The translations under genes were made by a program, and so were the position numbers. Shown here in pieces: positions 35,405-48,930 of a stretch of 64,000 bases of DNA. The notes under the pieces are model-generated. The model saw only the letters and a list, made by a program, of their open reading frames with translations, did not search any database and was not told where the DNA came from. Numbering within the stretch: the first letter of the stretch is position 1; each line of letters begins with the position of its first letter. Origin of the DNA: Lactarius indigo (Eukaryota > Basidiomycota > Agaricomycetes > Russulales > Russulaceae); the NCBI GenBank assembly GCA_025766275.1, contig JAFKAC010000014.1:62001-126000 (forward strand), read 5' to 3'.

Positions 35405-38400
35405 CTAGTCTACACCACCGATAGCACAATAGTCCATTAATAGCCGCGTGATCTCGTTTTGTCCCCTCGACGACGCAATCTGAAGCGGAGTCTGACCTTT
35501 ATCATCTTCTACATCTACACTGACGTATGCACCATGCCTGAGTAGCAGTCGTACGACATCGGCCACAGGCACCTGCCGAGATAATGCCAGGTGCAAAGGT
35601 GTCGAGTGGTTCATATCGTATGCGTTGACATCCGCCCCGTGCTGGATTAGTAGCTGCGCAGCATCAGCATTAAACCAGGACGAGGCCAGATGCAAAGGCG
35701 TAGAGTGGTTTGCATCCCGCGAGTTGACATCCGCCCCATAGCGGATTAATAACGTCGCAGCTCCGGCATTCCCCTCGGACGATGCCAGATGCAAGGGCGT
35801 CGAGTGGCTCTGATCCCGTGCGTGGACATTTGCCCCATGTGCGGTTAATACCAGAACGACTATAGCATTCCGCAACGACGCCAAATGCAAAGGCGTCGAG
35901 TTATTCTGGTTTGGTGCGTTGACATCCGCCCCGTACTCGATCAAAAGCTGGACAGTTTGGGCATGAGGTGTGGACGCCCCCAGAAACGACGGCAACGAGA
36001 GGTTCCCTGCCGAGGCCAGAAGCAAAGGTGTCGAGCGGTTCGCGTCTCGTGCGTGGGGATTAGCCCCGCGCCGGAGCAATAGCTCAACAATCGTAGTATA
36101 CCCCCCGGACGACGCCAGGTGCAGTGGCGTAGAGTGACTTTCATCCTGTACATGGACATCCGCCCCGTGCTGAATTAATAACAGCACTACTTCGTTGCAC
36201 CCCTGAGACGACGCCAGATGCAAAGGCGTCGAGAGGCTCCGATCCCATGCGTGGGGATCCGCTCCGTTTTGTAGCAATAGTCGCGCGATTTCGGCATCCT
36301 CCCGGTTCGACGCCAGGTGCAAAGGCGTCGAGTGGTTCTGATCTTGCGCGTGTAAATCTGCCCCATGCTGGAGTAATAGCTCAATAATTTTAGCATACCC
36401 CCTGGAGGATGCCAGGTGCAAAGGTGTCGAGTCGCCCTGATCCCGTGCGTCGACATCTGCCCCATGCTCGATAAAAAGCCGCACAATTTCGACGTCCCAC
36501 TTGCATGATGCCAGATGTAGAGGTGTCGAACTGTTATGATCCCGTGCGTTAACATCCGCCCCATGCTCTACCAATAGCTGCGTGACCCGTTCTAACCATG
36601 ACGCTGAGTAGCCGTTTTGCTGTGCCCTTCATCAGCCTAGTGCCACATCAATAGTATCACGGCTTTTGCACTTACCGAAGACAAGACTACATGCAAAGGT
36701 GTCTTGTAGTTTCCATCTCGGGTGTTGACATCCGCCCCGTGCTTGACTAATAGCTGCGCTGTTTCAGCAGCACTCCCCCATGACAACGCCAGATGCAATG
36801 GCATAGAGTGGTTCCTGTCCTGGGCGTTTAAATCTGCCCCGTACTGTATTAATAGCTTCACAGCTTCAGTATTTCCTTTTGACGACGCCAGGTGTAAAGG
36901 CGTCGAGTAGTCCTGATCTCGTGCGGTGACATTCGCCCCATTCTTGATCAATAGCTGCACGAGCCTTGGATCTGACGATGATCTCCAGTGGCCGTCGTAC
37001 TATCCCATCCATCAAATGAGTATTACATCAATAGTATCAAAACTTTTGCACTCACCGGAGAAAATGCTAGGTGCAAGGGCGTCTTGTGGTTCCTATCCCA
37101 TGCGTTGACGTCCGCCCCATGTTCTATTAGCAGCCGCACAGCTTCAGTACTCCCCATGGACGACGCCAGGTGAAGAGGCGTCGAGCGGTTCCCATCCTGT
37201 GCATGGACATCCGCACCGTGCGCAATCAATAACTGCAAAATTTCAGCATCACCCTTCGACGAGGCCACATGCAAGGGCATCGAGCCGCTTCTGTCATGTG
37301 CGTTGACATCCGCCTCGAGCTTGATTAAGAGCCGCACAGTTTCGGCATTGCCCTTTGATGAGGCTACATGCAAAGGCGTCGAGTGGCCCTCGTCCGGTGC
37401 GTTGACATCAGCCCCAAGCTCGATGAGGAGCCGCGCGATTTCGATACTCCCCGACGACGATGCTAGAACTAATAACTCCTGAAGGTGCGCGTTTGCATCT
37501 GCTCCACGCTGGATCAATAGTCGCACAATATCGGCGTGTCCGCGTTCTGACGCTACGTGCAATGGAGAACGGCCGTCCTTGGTCATGGCGTTGACATCTG
37601 CGCCGTGCCCTAGTAGGGTCCGAACAAGTTCTAGGTGTCCATTCGCAGCTGCCAAGTGGAGTGGAGTGGAGCGATCGTTTTCTTCAGAGTTTGCATTTGC
37701 CCCGTGGTCGAGTAGCCATCGTGTGACATCAATAAGCCCATCCTTCGACGCCGCATGTAGTGGGGTGCGATCTTCGTAACCGGTAACATCCACGGATGCG
37801 CCATTTTGATATAACAGCTCTGCGACTTGCCAGTGCCTGTTGTTCAATGCTGCCACCAACGGGCTCTTGTTATAACCAACCCTAGGGCCGTTCACGTGCT
37901 GCGGATACTCGGCGATAAGGTACTTCGTCAGGTCAGCGAATCCACACAGCGAAGCGTAGTATAAGCACAATGGAGCGCAGTCATCGGTGGATAAAGTAAG
38001 TTTCGAGAATAAAGTAAGGTGGTACATGAGGCTATCCTGTGCGAAGGACAACCACTGTTTGTCGATGATATGAGACCTGAGCCATGCTTCGAAATGCGGT
38101 GTGCCAGGATCAAAGAGACGCCGTATCCCATCTTCTACACGCATCGATACGCTCCCGAACTGGGCATGGACTACCCAATGTCGAGCGGCATACTCAAGCA
38201 GAGGAGAAGTATTGTCGGTCCTGTCATCGTAATCTGACTGGAGCAGGATTGCCAAGCAAGCTTGAGAGATGACGGTGTGGGATGGTTCAAGACGGATATG
38301 AAAGCGGGAAATGTCTGCTTCCAAGCAGGCAAGGCGATCCGAAGTCAAGAACTCCTTCACGGAGAAATGAGCAAATTGTACAACGCGGTGCGTCCGGAAC

Positions 38401-40818
38401 CAAGAGTCTTCATCGGCGCCATCAACAATGACAATCAGACTCGAACACGTAGACAGGACGCCTTGTTGATCGTCATCCCATCGCCAATCTTTATTCAGTG
38501 CCGGTATCCAGTCTAGGGCCCCGTCGAAGTCGAGCGCAAGAACTTCAGCAAGCTCCTCCACACGGAGCGGCCGAGTTGCCACAGTGAGACATTGTAATAG
38601 CCGATGAGCTTGATGCGGGTTGACCTTCCCAATTTCTTTCAACATCCGTTCGTATGTCTCGTCTAAAGATTTCGGCAGTTCTTTAAGGACGCTCCGGACA
38701 TTCTGCGGCAGGCAATTTCGCAATGTTTCCAACTGACAGAAGACCCACCGGAACCTGTTAAGTACAATGAACAAGTGTCACGATCGCCCTGCGGATATGC
38801 TCTTACATTCCGTCAGCTCTTTCTGAGAGTGTCTCAATCACATGTTCTTTGTCCTCTTGCCTCCATCTCTTCATGAATTTACCCGACCCAGAGTAGACCA
38901 CAGATCTGACATAGTCCGCGATGTCCTTCTTTTGCCCACTTTCGTCTTGAAGGAAAACTGTCTGAGATGCGAGTGATTCAAGTACATTAGTGATGTCGAC
39001 CTCCGGACGACTCGTGGCACAGATATGAAGACTAGGGACTCGAAGGCCGACAAGGTCCTTCAAAACATCAAGGAGCTGTTCGCGGGGGGATGGGACATCG
39101 GATGTGTCGGGACATTCGTCAAGGGCATCCATGATAAGATAAACCGGGCCTTGATCTGGAAGCGTGAGCATCTCCTTGAGGCATTGCAACAAAACGCTGT
39201 CACTGGGCTGACGCGCGCCGTCGTCATGTGCCTTATAGAGGCGGGAGAGTATGTCGCAAAAATTAGCAGAACAATTGGAAAGTTGGGTGAGAAATGAAGA
39301 AAGCAGGTTGCGACGTGCTTGCTTGTTGGTATCCCGAAAATCAAAGTAAAAATATGCCATCGAAGCCGATCTGTCCCTGCACAGGGTTGTGATATCGTTG
39401 ATTATGGCGGAGCTAGTCAACGATAGTAAGATTTCCAAAATTGAAGGGATCGAGTGAAACGAACCACAGGACGCTTTTCCCGGACCCGGCTGCGAAACCA
39501 GTACGGTCCATAAGATCTCACAGGAGCCACCGCAAGTGAAAGAGGCTTACGTTTCCCATGTATCCACAGCAGGGAACCAACAGCCTTCCATTCCCCGAAT
39601 TTGTCGTCTTTAATGAACCATTCAGCTGTTCCCTCGTGTTGACGATCGCTTGCGAAGTTGTGGTTTGTGGATGGATCTGGGGGAGATTGCCATCTCCTGA
39701 GCCTCTCTCGTAATTGGATCCCTGCGCGATGGTGTCAGGTTCTCGACTATCAGCGAACACAGGACTGGTTACGAACGCATCAAGTCGTCCACGTTGTCGG
39801 CAGTTTGTTGCACGATCAATTTCGCTCCTATTGCTGTTTCCATTATTTCCTTGTCGCCTAGACGGTGAAGAGCTTAGAGGGAGGCCTTCGACAGCTGATC
39901 ACATGTTTCACACCATCGATGATTACTTGCACCTTTTTGTCAACGCCTTCCACGCTGTCGGCGACGGCCGTCACCTCGTTATGGATGTCGTGGGTAATCT
40001 TCAGGAGCTGTGCACTCGCCAATAGAGACTCTTCGTTTGTCAGTTTATCGAGCTTCTTTAGCCCATCCTCCAGATCCGTCTGCCCCGTCACCCTCTTTAC
40101 AAATTTTTCTAAATCAAGATGAGTACGGAGAAGAGTATGTGACGGGCGGACTCACTCGCCCGACTCTCTCCCATCTCCTTCGTGGCAGTCGCAAGTATAT
40201 CCAATACCTCAACCGTTATCTCCACCATTTTATCAGTCATCGCCGGAGTCAGGGGGACCCCGGTATAAATCTCAAGTCGACTGAAGAAACTATGAATACG
40301 TCCAAAGATGTCGACGAGGATATCTTGGCTCGCAGCGACATCTTTAGCTGCCTGAGAACGCTCAGCATCACGAGAGTCCGCACGACGAAATAAACTAGGC
40401 TACTCACCAAGAGGAGGACACCAACGCCAGCAAAAACTACTTTCGCCGGTGCGAATATCTGCCGAATCGACATCAGAGTGAGAACACTGGCAGGTGGGTT
40501 GATATTTACCAAACCGACACCTTCGCCGAGAGTCGTGGAGAAGGCATAAAGAACATTGACGGTTGGCAAGAACCATTTTTTCAACGTGTCGCCAATCAAG
40601 GACGGACCAAACTGATCGGCCTGAAACGCGGCCAGAATGGCGCTAGGAGAATCGCATTTTTCGAGCTGTTTGAAGAGATCATGCTGCTTTAGATCTTGCT
40701 TGGTCTTTTTCTCGTATGACTTGAGAGCGGTGTCGAAGATGGCTTCGATATTGGAAGGTGATGCTGTCGTCGCTGCAAGGGTCTGGGACATAGAACCAGA
40801 AGCAGGAGGTCGACTCAT
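35405..40818 (-). CDS. NLR-like STAND protein: Goodbye domain - NACHT - ankyrin repeats (copy 1)
   Basis: Read from 40,818 leftward, starting MSRPPASGSMSQ. The N-terminal domain (DTALKSYEKKTKQDLKQHDLFKQLEKC) matches the fungal STAND N-terminal Goodbye type. A short hydrophobic stretch (VFAGVGVLLL) and helices to about 39,860 follow. NACHT comes next: Walker A GSGKS at 39,473-39,487, Walker B LIMDALDE near 39,120 and sensor TSRPEVDI near 39,000. A winged-helix-like region (38,770-38,000) precedes roughly two dozen 33-residue ankyrin repeats (37,880-35,405, many STPLHLASS). The stop is at 35,405. The array is cut by introns near 36,961-37,070 and 36,575-36,640. An apparent 2-nt shift near 39,740 disappears once an intron (gttcgt...gcgcag) is removed, so the gene looks intact. 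Family role: NTP-driven signalling switch in fungal non-self recognition; ligand unknown. Confidence 0.85.
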
Positions 40819-41210
40819 GTTGGGGGAAAGGGACGCTATGATTGACAGTCCAATAGGTGAAGGTGGGAAAACACTGATGTGTCAATAATTGCGTCTCGTT
40901 ACTACACGCGCGTGCAACTCGGAGCTCGTCATAAGTCACTTACAGCGAGGCGTTGGCCCAAGTGCAATACGTGTGGGAAAGTAAACGTGATTCGAGCTGG
41001 AGCGCGGAGCACGGAATCAGGACGCTTCTATTTGTGCCCACAATCTTTCTACAGACCACAGGACACCTCCTGTTGGTGTTAAAGAAAGAATAAGATCCTT
41101 TGCCTTGACCGATCGGCTATCGGAGTTGTCAGTGAAGGCGCTTTCCTCCTCGCCTTTTACGATCAAATTACACAGCACATTTTCCCTTTTTAGAGGACAC
41201 TTTTTTGGTA
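40819..41210. promoter_or_regulatory. Shared divergent promoter of NLR-like gene 1 and GTPase gene 3
   Basis: Only 392 bp separate the start codons of two head-to-head genes, so both must use this interval for initiation. The first 60 bp on the NLR side resemble the flank at 58,362-58,420 in front of NLR-like gene 2. The GTPase side does not resemble the promoters of GTPase genes 1 and 2, so this copy was joined to a new upstream region. Confidence 0.6.
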
Positions 41211-44200
41211 ATGTCGTCGAGTTTCCGCCGTCTCTCTACTCAGTCGTCCACAGCGGAGAAGAGCGGCATGGCGAAGGTTCAACCGACCTCACCGCCAGTG
41301 GATCCGTCTTGTCCCATCAATGGGATGTATCGCCTCCTCGATACGATCGCGGAGCAAGGGAGCAGCGGCTCTGGTAGTTTTCATTCGTCGAAGTTTACCT
41401 CGTACTCACCGTGTCCCTAAGTTGATAAGATCGTCATCGCCCAAGATTCGCTCCAGGCCTTTACCAATGCCCTCTCCCCAGGTGCTTATTCATCTATCAC
41501 GAAGATTAACTTCAAGATATTGGACGATTTGTTACTCAAGCCCATCGGTGTCTACGGATCGAGAGAAGAAATTGTGAGGTTCCTTCGTGAAATGGGTGCC
41601 ATAGATGTCGAAATGTGCGTCTATCCTTCGATACATTGCAGAATGCTTAGTATGTCGAGTCCATAGGGCATCGGAATTGCTCGTTTCGCAACGTGCCTAC
41701 TGGGCCAGGGGAGCTGAACCCATTCTGAGATCGGGGTTGTACATCATACGAACGTTCACATCTACCGCAGAAGAACAAACTTATGTTTTGTATTGGCCAG
41801 AAGATACAACTTGGGACGACAACGCGGTCTCAACGGTCCAGCGTAATAGGGTTACGTTCATGAGGTATGGATCGGTTTCGCGCCACCTTTGTTCCAGAAT
41901 AACGTGATACGTGTAGATACCTCACCAAGTTATGCGATCAACTTGTTTGCCTGCTTTCGGCTCAACACTCACAAGCGATTGTGTGGGGAGACGAGGTCGA
42001 CGATATGGACGACGCATCAATCGACTCGGAGAATGACGACTCTGACCGACTTTACGACTTTATGGTTACGGAAACGAGTGAACAAGAAGAGAATGTTATT
42101 GCTCGCCAAGGATTTACGGTGCGGTGCCCCATAACCGATGTCTTCCCTCCGTGTTGACACAATAACCACTTGTTGCAAGATGAACTCTTCACGTCTTGTC
42201 AACCAACCTCCGCCACCCAACATGCACATAGACCCGAGTATTTTATCTCCCAGGTTGCTTTATGGGGAAACAACACAAGGTTTCATGACTGCCGATTTCC
42301 GGCCGGCGACGGTCGAGCCATTTGCTCTCGATCATCAGAGCGCTTCCCAGATTCGTCTCCTTTTGTAAGCGTCTTCTGGTTATTATATTTTTTGTGAGCT
42401 TCGAATTGAAGGAATTACACTCTAGCGAAGATGACGCTGTGTTGTGTCTCTCCGAGACCCTCGAAGACAAGGCAGTGAAGACCCTGATGCGTCTGGGCCT
42501 GAGTACTCGGTTCCCGGAAGAGTACGAGGCTTGGGAAAGAAGGAGGGTCGAGATAGAGAAACGTTTCCAAAAAATCCTCTCCCGGCGACAAGCAGAAGTC
42601 TACGCAAATCTCGAACAAAATTCCGGAGACATACGAGCGAAGGTACGAGAATCTGTGATTGGTGAAATTTTGAGAGCTTTTCCGTGAGCATTGTCCATGA
42701 TGTATTTGCGTTCGTCATCGAGTGAACTAACGCTTGACATCTTTCAGAATACTGCGGCGTGATGGCTTCTCTTCTGAATCAAGATCCGCCAACTCGATCG
42801 ACTCTGGCGAAGCACCAGGTAAGTCCAACTGCCACACATCAGGCGTCATCCTCACGCGGAGCATAGGCACACTCCAAGATCTATTTTCCATTTATCCGAA
42901 GGCGGCGCAAACGTTTCGAGGTTCCATACGTGCCGCAAATCTTGACAAGCGCATCAAGTCAGCAGACTTTCAGCTCAAAAAGGAGCGGCTGCTAATATTG
43001 TACTATCTTCTCGAGAATTACGAGGGTTTGAGCGAAAGTCAGACCCGCTCCCTAGGAGATGCTGTCCTTGTCGGCAGGGATAAGCAAAAAACGCTAGGGC
43101 TCCTCGAGAGTTTCGCGAAGGGAGAAAAGGCCGGCCGGTTCTCGGTACCCCGGGGGAGCAATAATTCTCCGCTTTCAAGAGAAGAAGCGATGTGGAGATC
43201 TGCCAATAATTATGCAACGACAATTACTGACTCGCGTTTCCTCTCACAAATTAAAACCATTCCTAACAGCGACTTTTTACACGATGCCGCTGTCGAGTGC
43301 GAGGAGACCGCATATGATTGTCTCACAACGCAGCTCGATTCTCTGGTGTCTGAAATTAGTCAGCAAATCCTTTCAACGCAGAAAGACGAATGTGACAGGC
43401 AGGTGCAACGGGAAGTGAAGAGCGAAGAGGAAAAGGAACTCAAGGTATCCCGGGCCGAGTTTGTCCAGCAAATAGAAGATTTATGCCGAGAGCGTTCCAG
43501 ATCGTGAGTTGCTTATACTCCGTAGGTCGGGTATTTGTCTCACGTTGCGCAGGCCTAATAGTATCTACATCGACGACTTCAGGATGAAGAAAGAGCACCA
43601 GTATGCCTCGGGTCTGTTTGGTTTCCTTGTTGAACGGAGAGCCTATCCTCATATTCGGCTAGATTCGTACTTTATCAGCGGCAAAAAAGAAACTCTGCAA
43701 AACCAAGAGGTCGAATACAAGATCCATATCTTACGCCTGCTTGCCGACCAAAAACACAACCTGCAGCTCGACCCTTCTTATGTTCCGATCCCAGTCCTCA
43801 ACGAACGACTTTCTCAGTCTTTTCATGTCCCCTCAGAGACCGTCGTAAAGTGCGTAATTGGTTCGTACTGCTGATAACACTCCTTACCCTCGCTCATTTA
43901 GATACGCGCATCTCCTCGAAGGAGACCGAATTCTCTTGGGCCTCGTCGATGCTCAGGGAAACGTGATGATTCTCCTCGACCGTCTCAGTCGCATCGATGC
44001 CGCCATCCAATCCCGATCGTATGCTAAGTTCTTCCATCAATTCCATCAGGACAAAATCGGTCAAACATGCCTCATCGCCTTTGACGAGTCGAAGCGTATG
44101 TTGGCTATTTACGCATCCGCCAGAGTATGTCCTTTCTTATACTTATGTCTTGCGCCCGTGAGACAGACGTATCATAGATGCGACTCCATATCTTCGTATT

Positions 44201-47200
44201 CGACGAGGAGCTCAAGTCTTTGCGGGGACTTGGGACTCCAGTTGACCTATTACCGTTCTATAATTCTGGAGCATCCATCACGCATGTGCGTTTCGTCCAC
44301 AGGAGCGAAGAGATACTCTTTGTAGATTCGAACGCATGGGCGAGGGTCTTCTCTCTAGTCACGCTACGGCCCAAGTATTTTCCTCCTATCCTCGTTTCTC
44401 ATCCTATACTGACGTCTCATTATAGACCCGCTTCTCTGCAATTACCCCAGATACCACGCGCGATCTACTCTGCCCCAGATGGATTATGTGTTCTCATCGT
44501 CCAAGGTGAAGGTGAAGAACGTACAATAACAGCTTATCACTGGTCTGCATTCACGGCCACCTGTGGAATCTCCGTTACACTCCCCAACTTCCCTGTCGAT
44601 CTGGACGCGGCGCTTCTCACTTCGATCGTCGATCGGAACAACATCCACTTTGTCGGTCTTGACCTAAATTCTCAAACTTGTCGATCTGTTGTTCTCGACA
44701 TCACTCAGAAAGCCACCGAGTTCACATTCCAAGAACGGCGACGGCGATTGAAAGCATCATCACTTCATATCGAACAGACGACCCACAACTGTCTGATCGA
44801 TTGCCATGGTGACATCTGGACACGCTTCCCCGTTGTCTCAGTGGCAAAACGACATATCATAACATCTTCCAGCCAGCGGCGGCAGAAAACGCTGATCTTC
44901 GTCACTGACGACCACCGGCGTCCTTTTTCTTCCCATTTTTCCCATATCATCTCCACCTTCGAAAAGACTTCGTGCAAGCCAACTGGTGACGAAATCAAGA
45001 ATATCGTGGTGTCCGCACAGCCTTTTTCCTCTTTTACGAGGCAATTCCTATCCACCCCGGACTGGCCGGTCTCGCTCTTCAGAGCTGGCGAGTGGCTAGC
45101 AGATTTTCTATGCCTCATCCCCATCCATATTGCCGTCACTCATAAGAACAGATTCGTTCCGCTAAAGGATGGCGTTATGTCAGCTCAGCTGGATAATTTC
45201 TTACTCGGCGCCGAAGTGAACAGAATTGTAGACAGTCTATCTCTCGGGTGGTACGAGTCGATTTTCCAGTCCTATTGGGCCTCAAAGGTAAGACGTTCAA
45301 TCCGTGTTACCAGGAACGACCCTGACCAGACAACTTGCCTTGATGTTAGCCAGTGAAGGTTGTGTCGTCAATGGGAGAGCAGTCTGTCGGGAAAAGCTTC
45401 ACCCTAAATCATCTGGTAGACACATCTTTTGCAGGAAGCGCAATGCGAACAACAGGTTTGTTTCGATCGTTTACGATTCGAAAATAAACAATACTGAGCG
45501 AATTTAGATGGTGTCTGGATGTCTGTTTCGCCTACGGAGGATGCGCTTATAGTAGCACTGGATTTCGAAGGTGGGCTCGAATACACCATCCCCCATCGAT
45601 TTAAAATCACCACAAGTCCCACCCCCAACAGGCGTCCACAGTCTCGAGCGTTCAGCCCAAGAGGATACTCTTCTCGTTCTTTTCAATACCGCAATTTCGA
45701 ATCTCGTCAGTGAACTGTTATACCGTCGTCACTACGCTCTCGATCTCACAGTAACTCTAGGTTCTATTTCGTAACAACTTGGCTTATAGTAGAGATATCA
45801 GCGGCCTCTTCCGGCCCTTCCAGTCCAGTTCATCTGTATTAGGTCCGGCATCCAACCCATCGCTCTTCCAATCCACACTTGTAGTCATTATCGAGGTGCG
45901 AACGCCTGCAGTTGTTTGGGGGTGATATGGTCCCTCATGTAACCCATATAGGATGTCATTGACTCGGACAAAATTGAAGTGACGAGAAAGTAAGCGTATA
46001 ATTTCTTCTGTTACGCTCTTCTCCCCCGCTAAATGCATCTAGGTTCGCTCTCAAATTCCAGAAGATCGTTCAAGATGAGCAAGACGCTAACTTCATCACC
46101 CGCCTTCATGCGGGGAAGTTGCAAATCATCCCGTGGCCGGCAATAGAGTCGAGAGAATTTTATAGACTTTTCTCTACTGTCAAAAAGAAACTTGACCAAC
46201 AGAGAACGTCACACAACACCGCCAGCGAGTTCTTGCATACGCTGAAGACGTTGATGGCAAAGTTGAAGGTCCGTTCAATTATTAATCCGCCGAATCTCGC
46301 CAATTGACTGGAGCTCCATGCGTACCGATAGGCAAACGACTGGGGAGCCATTTCGCGTATGTTCTCATGTTCTAGCGGTCGCTCTCTTCTCAGAGTCTAT
46401 TTTAGAAAATATGGCCACGCATCGCGCGAGTTCTCTCCTCGAAATCTTGCCAATTGCTTTGGAGACCGGATACTCTGAAGTAGTCCCTGATCTTGTGCCT
46501 CTCAAGGTGAGCATGAAATTAGAAGCGGGAAAGTCTGCTTGAGGACGTTAGGATGTCTACACGGATCTTGTGATCGAAGCGGAAGACACCAGAGCCCGAT
46601 TCCTGCTCATTGGGATAGCTGCCGATCGCGAGCATCGTCTTGCAGTTCTGCGTAATTCTTGGCACCGGTTTGGATCCCGGAAACGCGCCGTCGACTCGGA
46701 ATGGATCTCCGACCTTGTGCAGTACCTGACTCATCTCGTTGACCTACGTGTTGCTCGCGTCGATAAGTGGCTGAAGTCCAATATGCAACGCTTCCAGACC
46801 GAGCACGCAAGCGTCGAAAAGTTACGCCGAGCGTTTAACAGCGCAGTGATAGACCTCTATGCCAGCATCCAGCTCTGCAAGTCTAAATGCGCCACCTGTA
46901 ACCTGTTTTGCACACAGAGCCATTTACACGAAGGCGACCACGACTGCCAAACGAGTCACGAGTGCATTCACGATTGTACCTTCTGCGACGAAGATGTGAG
47001 ACTTTGCGGTCAGCCGTAGGTCCACCCAACCTGCGTTCGACGATAGCCCGTTCTAACTTAACACCGCCTTTCAGTTCGGGTCATTCCGGAGATCATGTGT
47101 AGGTTTTGGGGAATCCATCACTTCTTCACCACTGCTCACCTGATCCATCGCGCGCTAGGTGCCATGTAGACGCTCACCTGTGCGGACAGCCTTGCGGACT

Positions 47201-48930
47201 TTCTCGGAAGCGGGACTGTGCTGACAAGTGTATTAAGGTGACTCTCCGCTCCTGCTGGTTCGCTCAGTCTAATTTCCAATCGCCCATAGCCGGTCTCGCA
47301 CGAAGGTAACCACGTTTGTTCTGTACCGGTCCATGTGTGTGGGAAAGTACGTGTCAGCAGAACGGTCTTCTGAATCTAAACTCAAGTATGCCCCTAGCCA
47401 TGCGATTTAGTTAACCTGCAGTTGCCGAAAGAGAAGCCATTTACGTGTTCTGGGATATGTCGCGTCCCAATGTGAGTTGAATCAACCCGAGTGGTCAATT
47501 CTGACAGAATATTGCTTAGATTCGAGGAGCACACGGTCCACGCGTGTGAAAATAGACTCTGCCCGATCTCATGTCGATTGTGCAAGCGATTGTGCAGCGG
47601 AGACCACTTGCACGGCCTATCTCGTAGTGAGAATCATTTTTGCGGGTATGCCCACCGCTTCGTTCCCTCTACCACGCTTTACTTGTACCTCTAGCCAGGA
47701 ACACCCGTGTAGCGCTTTGTGTTCTGCTCCAGGTATATGCCAGGTCGAGACGACCCCGCTGTCCCCAGAAGCTACGTTTTCCCCGAGGCCCGAAGCCTTT
47801 CAGTACACCAAGGTAAGCACGTGTCAATTGAAACAATCACGTCGATATTTCATAGAGGCAACTAGTATTCTCAAGGTGCGTAATCCCGGACGTTATCTTA
47901 GCCTTCTAACGGAACGTCGCCTCAGCCGCTAAGCGTCTCCCTTGCGTCAAAGTAATTGAACCTTGGAAGGTCGAGCACCGAGGACCTCACGTTCATAGCA
48001 ACGAAGAGCAGCCATTCCACTTCTGTGAGAGCAGGTAAGCCAGGGATATGGCCCCACATTTGGAAGTGCTTATCCGTTTTTCAGGTGCGAGACTTGTGGC
48101 TATCTCTGCATACTTCCTTCGGGTTCGGCATCGAGTTCCTTCTTCGTTCCTCGCTAACTCGAGTTTAGGTCATTCCCAACAAGAACACGAAACCCACCAC
48201 GGGGTTATGTCACGTACACGATGTGTTATCGATGGCATAGAGGGGAATGGCCTTGAGTTGGACGGACGTAATTTCTCATTGAAAGACGACAGTGCCCCGA
48301 TGCTGTGCAATCTGGCATGCACGTCGATGGGAAGACACGTGCATGTCGACTACTGTCGCGGTGATCACCATGAAAATCCCGAAGTGCTGCATATTACCGA
48401 GAAAATTGACCCAAACCCCTGCCAACCAAAGGATTGGATCACACACGGCCTTCACTGGCGCCGCATGGGTGCGTTCGTCTTGGCGTTCGTCCTGCGAACG
48501 TTATAGTTAGTCTTACACATGGTATTTCTCAGGTTTCAAAGGTAATAAAAGCAACAATTCTGTGGGATATTTCGAGGCTTATCCGGCTCTGTAGATCCCT
48601 ATTCTCGAGAAGATCAAGTGAACTTTGCGAAGTGGTAAGTGCGCCAGCTTCGTACTCACGTGGAGCCTCGCTTAATGCTTCCTTAACAGCGACGCCGTGT
48701 GCCCAGGTAATGGTTCCCTTCATGTATTTCCAGAGCTAAATTCCATTCAACAAGGGCTCGAACATACCATCGAAGTGGGTGGGGCTAACGCGCAGCCCTC
48801 CCACTGCACGCTGCCGATGTTCCATCCGGTTGCGAATGCCGCGGATGCGCCTGCTGGTATTGGATACGTGTCGAACGACGGACATCAATTCAGCTGCAAC
48901 AACCCTATAGTAACGCAGCAAGCATGTTAA
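41211..48930 (+). CDS. Giant VLIG/GBP-like GTPase, copy 3, truncated before the VWA domain
   Basis: Starts MSSSFRRLSTQSS at 41,211, with an N-terminus unlike copies 1 and 2, then rejoins them at PINGMYRLLDTIAEQGSSG. All later blocks are present and open: the VDKIVIAQ exon, a shorter acidic linker (about 41,995-42,050), the coiled-coil-like region (42,500-42,640), the helical and propeller-like regions, and the GTPase with P-loop GEQSVGKS at 45,374-45,397, a retained G3 DFEG motif and a changed IED in place of IKD. The Cys/His region (46,880-48,460) is also kept. The frame ends ...TQQAC at 48,930, just before the strand that carries the MIDAS in copies 1 and 2. It is more diverged from copies 1 and 2 than they are from each other. 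It may still make a GTPase-zinc protein without VWA; alternatively it is an early pseudogene. Confidence 0.72.

Noticed and set aside
39600..39760. Apparent 2-nt frameshift between the linker and NACHT of NLR-like gene 1
   Set aside because: Removing an intron that begins gttcgt and ends gcgcag restores one frame, and the same intron is present in NLR-like gene 2.
44765..45139. Minus-strand frames opposite the GTPase exons (also 7,215-7,810 and 21,898-22,442)
   Set aside because: They mirror strongly conserved coding exons in all three copies and are explained by codon composition of the sense strand.
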